This document shows, in pieces, positions 57,712-64,000 of a stretch of 64,000 nucleotides of DNA. Position numbers and translations under genes: made by a program. The DNA is from Sphingobium xanthum. Its GTDB lineage: Bacteria; Pseudomonadota; Alphaproteobacteria; Sphingomonadales; Sphingomonadaceae. Within the stretch, counting starts at the first letter, position 1. Each line of letters starts with the position of its first letter. Location of the stretch: contig NZ_JAHKKS010000002.1 of the NCBI RefSeq assembly GCF_019737615.1, forward strand, positions 434,001 through 498,000. The letters run 5' to 3'. A model generated the notes under the pieces. The model searched no databases. It saw only the letters and a program-made list of their open reading frames with translations, and was not told the DNA's origin.

Positions 57712-60700
57712 ATGCGCATCGTCATCGACCTTCAGGGGGCTCAATCCCACGGATCCCGAAATCGGGGCATCGGCCGCTATTCGATCGCGCTCACTCGAGC
57801 CATCATTAGGAACGCCGGCGCGCATGAAATACTGATCGTCCTCAACAATGCCTTCCCGGAAACGATCGAACCCATCAAGGCCCAGTTTGCAGACGTGCTC
57901 ACTCCAGATCAAATTCGGGTTTTCCAATCGCTAACGCCGGTAGCTCGGCAAAATGCAGAAAATGATTGCCGTCGAATAGCGTCGGAACTTTGCCGGGAGG
58001 CCTTCATCGCCTCACTCGCGCCTGATCTTGTCCATATATGCAGTCCGATGGAGGGACTTACTGACGATGCTGTCGCCAGCATCGGCACCTTTTACACCGG
58101 GGTCACCACGACCGCGACAATTTACGATCTGATCCCGCTCATTCATAGCGAAGTATATCTGCGCGACCCCGGCATGACGACTGCCTATCATGAGGCGCTC
58201 GATAATGTCCGTCGCGCCGACATGCTTCTGGCCATTTCACAATCCTCCGCCGACGAAGCTATCGAGCATCTTGGCTTCCCGCCATCCCGCTCCGTCGATA
58301 TTGGCACCGCCGCAGACGACTTTTTCCGAAAGATCCACCTCTCGGCGGCCCAGAAGGAAGCCGTCTTGAAACGATACGGCTTCAGCCGGCCGTTCCTGAT
58401 GTACACCGGTGGCAACGATTTCCGGAAGAATATCGAGGCTCTAATACGCGCTTTTGCAGCTTTACCCGCTGTTGAGCGCAAGAAGTATCAACTTGCGATC
58501 GTTTGCGCTTTTAACGATCCCGACAGGGTAAGACTTAATGCGCTTGCAAAAGAACACGGCCTCCCGCCTGACGCCCTGGTCTTGACCGGCTTCGTCAGTG
58601 ACGATGATCTTCTTTCGCTCTACAATCTTTGCAAACTCTTCGTTTTCCCCTCGTGGCATGAAGGGTTCGGTCTACCGATCCTGGAGGCGATGCACTGTGG
58701 GGCTCCGGCCATCGGCTCCAATTGCTCCAGCATACCCGAAGTGATTGGTTGGGAAGAGGCTCTTTTCGATCCCAGAGACGATCATTCAATCCGAGATATG
58801 ATCCTCAAAGCCCTCACCGATGATGAGTTTATGTCGGCCTTGACGGCCCACTGCGCGCGACAGTGCCAGACATTTTCATGGGATGTAACGGGCAAGAAGG
58901 CAGTCGACGCGTTCGAGCGCCTGTATAGCGAACGAAAGCCGCGGCCGACCGCTTCCCCGCCGGCCACGCGCCTGAAACTTGCCTTCGTCTCCCCCCTACC
59001 CCCCACTCAAAGCGGCATTGCCGACTATTCACGTTTGCTAATCGAAAGCTTGTCGCGATATTACGATATCGAAGCTGTGGTAGAAGCGAAGGATCTTACT
59101 AAAACGGATCCCATCGAGACGGAGTATGGACCTGTCCCGATTATAACGGTCGAGCAACTTAGTCAAAATTACTCTGATTATCAGCGGATTCTATATCAGG
59201 TCGGTAACTCGGAATACCACGATGAGATCAGGAGCTTGAGCAATCATCTTCCGGGTGTAACTGTTCTGCATGATTTTTATTTAAGCGGCTTGGCTCGATA
59301 TCAGGCCTATTGGCGAAACGACCGTCCCCGTTGGCTAAACGACCTCTATGAGGAACATGGCCTTTCAGCGCTCTATCGACATCTGAATGCCGAGAATGAG
59401 GACGACGTGCTGTGGGATTATCCTTGCTGCGCTTCCATCGCTCGACATTCAAAAGCAGTGATCGTCCATTCAGAGTATAACCGCAGACTCGCGGCGCAAT
59501 GGCTCGGGAACGAAGAGGCTGCCCGATGGACCATTGTGCCGCATTTGCGCGCGACGCCCGTGCTTTCGGGCAACGAAGCAGCCCGGAAGCACCTGAACCT
59601 GCCGCCAGATGCCTCGATCTTGTGCTGCTTCGGCATCGTCGGCCCGATGAAGTGCAATTTGGAAGTGCTGCGCGGCTGGCTGGCGTCGAATGCAGCGGCA
59701 GACCCCAACGCCATGCTTCTTTTCGTCGGCAAAAATGATGACGGGGATTACGGAGAGGAATTGCTCGATGAAATAAAGGCAAGCGGGCTAGGCGACCGCA
59801 TCAGAGTAACAGGCTGGGCGGATGAAGCCGACTTCCACGCCTATCTCCAAGCATGCGACGTCGCAATCCAGTTGCGCACTCTGTCGCGAGGAGAGACATC
59901 GGGCGTGGTCCTGCACAGTATGAGCTATGCCATCCCGACGATCGTCAATGCCAATGGCTCCATGGCAGAGATCCCCGACGACGGCGCTTATTGCCTTCCC
60001 GACAAGTTCACACTCAACCAATTGACCGGCGCGATCAATGCACTGCATGACGATCCGGGCCTGCGGCAACGGATCGGCAATGCCGCGCGAGACATCATTG
60101 CCGCAAGACATTCGCCTGAGGCCTGCGCCCGTGCTTATTATGAACGGATCGAAAAGGCTTATGAAGTTCCATCATTGCCCGACGCGATCGTCCATCAACG
60201 TCGCGGACTCACTCTGCACGAACTTGGGCAATTGGCGCCCATCGTTGTCGCGTCGACGACCCATCCCGTCTCGAAGAATCTTTATATCGACGTTTCCGTC
60301 CTTGCCCTCGTAGACGCGAAAAGCGGCATTCAACGCGTCGTCCGTAGTATCCTACACGCATTGATAAAAAGGTTTCGCCCCGGCCTCCGTATCGAACCGA
60401 TCTATTATGTGCCAGAGCAGGGTCTCTATCGATTCGCTCGACAATTTTCTCGCTCATTCATCGGCCAGCCCGAGGAAATCCTGGGCGACGACGTTGTTGA
60501 GTTCGCCCGTGGCGATGTGTTTCTTGGCTTGGATCTTTGCCAGAACTTCGTGATCCATGCTGAAGGTCTTCTTAAATTTCTGCGAAATATCGGCGTTGAG
60601 ATACATTTCGTTGTCTATGATCTCCTCCCCCTAAGTCTGCCCGACTATTTTCCCGACGAGGTGCCTGCCCAGCATGAACGTTGGCTGAAAGTCATCGCCC

Positions 60701-61455
60701 AAATGGATAGCGCCATCTGCATTTCCCAGGCTGTAGCGGATGAGATGCCAGTGCATCTCGATGCGCTCGATCTAACAATCGAGCGCCCCCTCGCGATTAA
60801 CTGGTTCCATCTCGGCTCTGATCTCCAGCAGTCACTGCCCACCCGCGGATTGCCCGCCAATGCAGCCGGCATTCTGGAAAAGTTGCGGCTCCGCCCAAGC
60901 TTTCTGTCGGTCGGCACTTTGGAACCACGCAAGGCTCAGGCAGATTTACTCGCTGCGTTCGACACTCTTTGGCGCAGTGGCCAAGATGTAAATCTTGTCC
61001 TCGTGGGCAAGGAAGGCTGGCGAGTCGAGCGATTGGTCCGTCAGTTGCGGACGCACCCGGAGCTAGGAAAGAGACTGTTCTGGCTAAAAGGAATAAGCGA
61101 CGAGTATCTCGATGAAGTTTATGCCGCATGCAGTTGCCTCGTTGCCGCATCGCTCGGCGAGGGCTTCGGCCTTCCTTTGATCGAAGCGGCGCAGCATGGG
61201 CTCCCTGTTCTCGCTCGCGACGTGCCGGTCTTCAGGGAAGTGTTGGGAGCGTCGGGCACTTATTTCGCGAAGGAAGCGAATGCGAACGCAATTGCCGAGG
61301 CAGTACAAGCATGGATTGATGCCGTAGAAAACCGGACGACCTCCCTCGAGACGGACATTCGAGCGCCAACGTGGGACGCGAGCAGCGAAGCTCTGCTCAA
61401 CGCGATTTTCCAAAAGGAGACGCCCTATCGCATGTGGCGCAAGGATGTCGAATGA
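57712..61455 (+). CDS. Giant trimodular GT4 glycosyltransferase (1,247 aa)
   Basis: Three GT-B glycosyltransferase modules in one chain. Module 1 (about 1-405): RIVIDLQGAQSHGSRNRGIG, WHEGFGLPILEAMHCGAPAI, NCSSIPEV. Module 2 (about 418-825): KLAFVSPLPPTQSGIADYSR, RGETSGVVLHSMSYAIPTIV, a divergent donor site. Module 3 (about 853-1247): KNLYIDVSVLALVDAKSGIQ, SVGTLEPRKAQADLLAAF, LGEGFGLPLIEAAQHGLPVL. Modules 1 and 3 keep the E-x7-E pattern. Multi-module mannosyl/rhamnosyltransferases such as WbdA-type enzymes polymerise homopolymers by alternating linkages, so this is the likely chain polymerase. Donor probably GDP-D-rhamnose or GDP-mannose (inference). Confidence 0.88.
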   Translation: MRIVIDLQGAQSHGSRNRGIGRYSIALTRAIIRNAGAHEILIVLNNAFPETIEPIKAQFADVLTPDQIRVFQSLTPVARQNAENDCRRIASELCREAFIASLAPDLVHICSPMEGLTDDAVASIGTFYTGVTTTATIYDLIPLIHSEVYLRDPGMTTAYHEALDNVRRADMLLAISQSSADEAIEHLGFPPSRSVDIGTAADDFFRKIHLSAAQKEAVLKRYGFSRPFLMYTGGNDFRKNIEALIRAFAALPAVERKKYQLAIVCAFNDPDRVRLNALAKEHGLPPDALVLTGFVSDDDLLSLYNLCKLFVFPSWHEGFGLPILEAMHCGAPAIGSNCSSIPEVIGWEEALFDPRDDHSIRDMILKALTDDEFMSALTAHCARQCQTFSWDVTGKKAVDAFERLYSERKPRPTASPPATRLKLAFVSPLPPTQSGIADYSRLLIESLSRYYDIEAVVEAKDLTKTDPIETEYGPVPIITVEQLSQNYSDYQRILYQVGNSEYHDEIRSLSNHLPGVTVLHDFYLSGLARYQAYWRNDRPRWLNDLYEEHGLSALYRHLNAENEDDVLWDYPCCASIARHSKAVIVHSEYNRRLAAQWLGNEEAARWTIVPHLRATPVLSGNEAARKHLNLPPDASILCCFGIVGPMKCNLEVLRGWLASNAAADPNAMLLFVGKNDDGDYGEELLDEIKASGLGDRIRVTGWADEADFHAYLQACDVAIQLRTLSRGETSGVVLHSMSYAIPTIVNANGSMAEIPDDGAYCLPDKFTLNQLTGAINALHDDPGLRQRIGNAARDIIAARHSPEACARAYYERIEKAYEVPSLPDAIVHQRRGLTLHELGQLAPIVVASTTHPVSKNLYIDVSVLALVDAKSGIQRVVRSILHALIKRFRPGLRIEPIYYVPEQGLYRFARQFSRSFIGQPEEILGDDVVEFARGDVFLGLDLCQNFVIHAEGLLKFLRNIGVEIHFVVYDLLPLSLPDYFPDEVPAQHERWLKVIAQMDSAICISQAVADEMPVHLDALDLTIERPLAINWFHLGSDLQQSLPTRGLPANAAGILEKLRLRPSFLSVGTLEPRKAQADLLAAFDTLWRSGQDVNLVLVGKEGWRVERLVRQLRTHPELGKRLFWLKGISDEYLDEVYAACSCLVAASLGEGFGLPLIEAAQHGLPVLARDVPVFREVLGASGTYFAKEANANAIAEAVQAWIDAVENRTTSLETDIRAPTWDASSEALLNAIFQKETPYRMWRKDVE

Positions 61456-61593
61456 TTGAGGTTCAGCCCTTTCCTGCGAGTCGCCCTGCGTGATGGCGAG
61501 GTTCATGCCGAACCCCTGTGCAGACGAGCAGTGGTGTGAATGGTACCGCTCAAGAGAGCAACGGGTTGGAATAAGAAGATCGCCCTATCGCAT
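61421..61593. repeat. 13-bp direct repeat at the end of the giant GT gene
   Basis: CGCCCTATCGCAT occurs at 61421-61433 inside the last codons of the GT gene and again at 61581-61593 in the following intergenic DNA, exactly 160 bases apart. A 13-base match this close is unlikely by chance and may mark a small duplication or an old insertion. Confidence 0.55.
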
Positions 61594-61623
61594 CAAAATT
61601 TTCCTTTGAAAGAAATGATAGTC

Positions 61624-61641
61624 GATCTGATCCATCAGATC
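61624..61641. promoter_or_regulatory. Perfect palindrome in the AT-rich leader of the methyltransferase gene
   Basis: GATCTGAT-CC-ATCAGATC is a perfect 8-bp inverted repeat 53 bases before the start codon. It is flanked symmetrically by two AAAATTTT blocks (61595-61602 and 61652-61659). The AT-rich setting and position fit an operator or promoter control region for the terminal methyltransferase gene. The rest of 61456-61693 holds no gene. Confidence 0.5.
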
Positions 61642-61693
61642 ATCATAACTAAAAATTTTGCTAATTGAGTGAAAATATTGACGGAGCGCAGGC

Positions 61694-63028
61694 ATGACAA
61701 CGATTACATCAGATGACCTGCCAGAACTAATTAAACTAATCGATGAATTAGGCGGAAATACGAATGATGAAAGATTGTCTCAGCAATATATTCCATTAAA
61801 TTTCAGCTACGCCACGGTAGTAGATGAATTTCTTGATCCCTACTCGGAAGAGTATTTGGATCAGCAGGTGCAACTTTACCGTGAGATCGCCAATCGTCCG
61901 TTAAACCAGGAAACGGGGGAGCTTCACCCGGTGGACGTTGGTCAACTCGTCGGCACAGCCAATCCTTTGGGTAGTCGTGACGTCAATCATATTGCCGACT
62001 ATGTGCGGGCACTCGCGACCATGCTCAGCCTCTCTGACGTGGGCAACGCCGCCAGAGTACTCGATATGGGAGCTGGTCACGGCACGAGCTCGGAGATCTT
62101 CGCTTTCGCTGGTTGCAAGGTTCACGCTATCGACATCGATCCGGCGCTGGGCGATCTGAGCCAGCGCCGCGCCGCTATACGGGGTCTGGATATCGAGCGG
62201 AGCCTGCTCAACTTCGACAATTTGCATGCGATCGCCGACGGGGCTTATTCTGCCGCCTATTTCTTTCAGTCCTTTCATCATTGCATGCGGCCTTGGGAAC
62301 TCATCAATACACTCAAGCAAAAATTGCTACCGGAAGGCGTGATCGCGTTCGCCGGCGAGCCATTGCAGACCAGTTGGTGGAAAAATTGGGGGCTTCGGCT
62401 CGATCTCGAGTCACTTTATGTGGCTCGTCGTTTCGGTTGGTTCGAATCTGGCTGGTCGCATGCCTTCATCCGTGATTGTTTTGAGCGTAACGAAATGACG
62501 CTCACCTTCTTCAATGGCGGGCTTGGCGGCACCGAATATGGGTTCGCGACGAAGGATGATGAAAAGCGTGCCGCAATTGTCCATAAGGCTGAAATTTTAG
62601 GCTTGAAGGAGGTTCGCTCCGCCGATCGTGCCGACCTTCCGCAAGGCCGCTACCATAGTGAGGCGGGAGAGCGGACGACGCTCGATAATCACCTCGCCTT
62701 CCGGCAAAGGCCGGGCGCAGGCGGCGCACTATTCTTCGGACCATACACACCGTTTTCGGCTGGGACTTATGAATTGTCGCTGGTCGCCGAGGCGTCGGCA
62801 GGAAGTGAAGGAACGTTGCTGCTCGATGTGAGAAGCCAAGCAGGCACGGTGAAATGGTTTCAGGAAGAAATTCCTGTTCCCGCCACCGGTTCGCGCCAAA
62901 CGATATCGCGGACGTTTATGTTGCCGCATGCGGTGAGTGATATTGAGTTTCGTGCATTCGTCCGTCCTGATCATCAGTGGACAGTCACGGTACCGACCCT
63001 CCGCCGAGCGTCGCCGGCACCTGAGTGA
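61694..63028 (+). CDS. Class-I methyltransferase with C-terminal beta domain
   Basis: 444-residue protein. The N-terminal 90 residues are helical. The SAM-binding core has motif I VLDMGAGHGTSSEIFAFAGC, acidic loop VHAIDIDPALGDLSQ, and AAYFFQSFHHCMRPWELINT (the H-H-C post-motif region). After the methyltransferase domain, about 130 residues form a beta-rich, carbohydrate-binding-like tail (FGPYTPFSAGTYELSLVAEA, LLLDVRSQAGTVKWFQEEIP). The gene has its own AT-rich upstream region and lower-GC N-terminal codons than its neighbours, a sign of transfer. Likely a glycan methyltransferase of the capsule locus. Confidence 0.8.
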   Translation: MTTITSDDLPELIKLIDELGGNTNDERLSQQYIPLNFSYATVVDEFLDPYSEEYLDQQVQLYREIANRPLNQETGELHPVDVGQLVGTANPLGSRDVNHIADYVRALATMLSLSDVGNAARVLDMGAGHGTSSEIFAFAGCKVHAIDIDPALGDLSQRRAAIRGLDIERSLLNFDNLHAIADGAYSAAYFFQSFHHCMRPWELINTLKQKLLPEGVIAFAGEPLQTSWWKNWGLRLDLESLYVARRFGWFESGWSHAFIRDCFERNEMTLTFFNGGLGGTEYGFATKDDEKRAAIVHKAEILGLKEVRSADRADLPQGRYHSEAGERTTLDNHLAFRQRPGAGGALFFGPYTPFSAGTYELSLVAEASAGSEGTLLLDVRSQAGTVKWFQEEIPVPATGSRQTISRTFMLPHAVSDIEFRAFVRPDHQWTVTVPTLRRASPAPE

Positions 63029-63095
63029 AGAACTTGTCTTACAGTTGGGAAAACGCTTCGGCGGCTGCCAACCATCAAGGCAACGAGGAACGCAC

Positions 63096-64000
63096 ATGTC
63101 GACATCCGTCGCGAGCATCATAGGCATGCCACCCGAATGGGCGCCGCAGGAGCATCTGTGGATCGGCTTTCCAGGCGCTGTGAGCGAGTGGCCATTTGCG
63201 CGCGACGCAGCACAGAAGCAGGCGGCGGCTTTCGCCAACACCGTGAGCAACGCCGGTCAAGCCGTCATCTTATGCGTGCGCAGCGAAGTCGATTTCGATA
63301 TCGCGCGTGCGCTTGCCGCGCCCAGGGTAGATATACGTCTCGAAGCATTCGGCGATATCTGGCTGCGCGACACCGGTCCGATCGGCATAAGGAAAAATGG
63401 CGCCCCAGCGCTTGCCGATTTCGATTTCAATGGGTGGGGAGGCAAGTTCCAAATGCCGGGCGACGAAGATATTGGCGCCCGTCTCGCCGCGAGCACCGGA
63501 CTGCCGTGCCGCCACGTTCCCATGGTCTTCGAGGGCGGCGCCATTGATACGGACGGCACTGGACTGTTCGTCACTACCGAGCAATGTCTGCTCAATCCCA
63601 ATCGGAACCCTTCGCTCGACCGCAGACAGATCGAGACATTGCTCGCCGGCGCGCTGGGTCTTTCATCCATGTTGTGGCTTGGTGAGGGTCTTCTCAACGA
63701 TCATACTGATGGTCATATCGACAACCTCGCTCGATTTGTCGCGCCCGGCATCCTTGCGATTCCGCAAGCCACATGTTCCGATGATCCCAATACACTCGTC
63801 TTCGACGACGCCTCCGCACGAGCCCGCGCTTTTGGCCTTGAGGTCGCGCCCATGCCCTCGGTCGGTCGCTACGAGATTAACGGTGCGATCGTGCCGGCGA
63901 GCTACATGAATTTCTGCATCACCAATCGCGCCGTGATCGTGCCACAATATGGCACGCAGAACGATCAGGCGGCGCTTGATGCGCTGGCCCCCTTCTTTCC
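63096..64000 (+). CDS. aguA: Agmatine deiminase (AguA, PAD family), 3' end outside window
   Basis: First 301 codons of a guanidino-modifying enzyme that converts agmatine to N-carbamoylputrescine in polyamine synthesis or arginine breakdown. The start at 63096 follows GAGGAA. Family marks: MPPEWAPQEHLWIGFPG, DIWLRDTGPIGI, FDFNGWGGKFQMPGDEDIG, VFEGGAIDTDGTGLFVTTEQ followed by CLLNPNRNP, and GLLNDHTDGHIDNLARFV with the conserved catalytic Asp/His. The catalytic Cys near the C-terminus is outside the window. The N-carbamoylputrescine amidase gene (aguB) would be expected next to it. Not obviously part of the capsule locus. Confidence 0.92.
   Translation, partial: MSTSVASIIGMPPEWAPQEHLWIGFPGAVSEWPFARDAAQKQAAAFANTVSNAGQAVILCVRSEVDFDIARALAAPRVDIRLEAFGDIWLRDTGPIGIRKNGAPALADFDFNGWGGKFQMPGDEDIGARLAASTGLPCRHVPMVFEGGAIDTDGTGLFVTTEQCLLNPNRNPSLDRRQIETLLAGALGLSSMLWLGEGLLNDHTDGHIDNLARFVAPGILAIPQATCSDDPNTLVFDDASARARAFGLEVAPMPSVGRYEINGAIVPASYMNFCITNRAVIVPQYGTQNDQAALDALAPFF

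Overview
The window is GC-rich chromosomal DNA that looks like an alphaproteobacterium of the Sphingomonadales. This placement is an inference from the gene families and their arrangement: a LacI-controlled TonB receptor/glycosidase/sugar-kinase block, a DUF3857 transglutaminase-TPR protein, a DUF6456/XRE pair, and many serine and metallo-exopeptidases. No rRNA or complete tRNA gene was seen.

Layout. 1-2.0 kb: the end of an RND efflux operon (adaptor plus a small unknown protein), its promoter/operator, and a TetR regulator. 2.1-12.1 kb: a carbohydrate-use block (glucokinase, FHS-type sugar transporter, LacI regulator, type-B carboxylesterase, GH3 beta-glucosidase, TonB-dependent receptor). 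Similar TGRCANCGCTGTCA-type sites lie before three transcription units and suggest one local LacI regulon. 12.5-20.4 kb: DUF3857/TPR protein, purQ-purS, a divergent DUF6456/XRE pair, an alpha/beta hydrolase and a GT4 enzyme, separated by intergenic palindromic repeats. 20.7-27.9 kb: core metabolism (rpiB-glyA-small membrane protein-nrdR-trmJ, an acyltransferase, aroG, rpsD). aroG is preceded by a 25-residue leader peptide containing FWYFSY, followed by a terminator and a possible antiterminator arm: a textbook-style aromatic amino-acid attenuator. 27.9-33.2 kb: an accessory oxidoreductase/transport cluster (SDR, CmcJ/NvfI-like enzyme, AAHS-type MFS, sulfotransferase-like protein) with a divergent TauD/TfdA dioxygenase.

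33.5-38.9 kb: an S9 prolyl-oligopeptidase-family gene cut in two by a complete 3,214-bp IS1595-type transposon at 35005-38218. The element has near-perfect 22-bp inverted ends and an exact 8-bp target duplication (TATTCCTG). Besides a DDE transposase it carries four AT-richer passenger genes: an unknown 308-aa protein, a PIN-domain nuclease, a 47-residue charged protein and a membrane protein. The first three form a tightly coupled toxin/antitoxin-like cassette. This is my best candidate for an undescribed system. The remnant of a second S9 gene lies directly behind the broken one.

39.1-63.0 kb: after an M28 peptidase comes a full ABC-transporter-dependent (group 2) capsule locus. kdsD(kpsF)-kdsB(kpsU) make CMP-Kdo, KpsC/KpsS-type enzymes make the poly-Kdo lipid linker, and KpsM/T/E/D-type proteins export the polymer. 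gmd and an rmd-type reductase make a GDP-6-deoxyhexose, probably GDP-D-rhamnose. Several GT4 enzymes, including a 1,247-residue protein with three GT4 modules, and two methyltransferases probably build and cap or decorate the chain. The window ends inside an agmatine deiminase gene.
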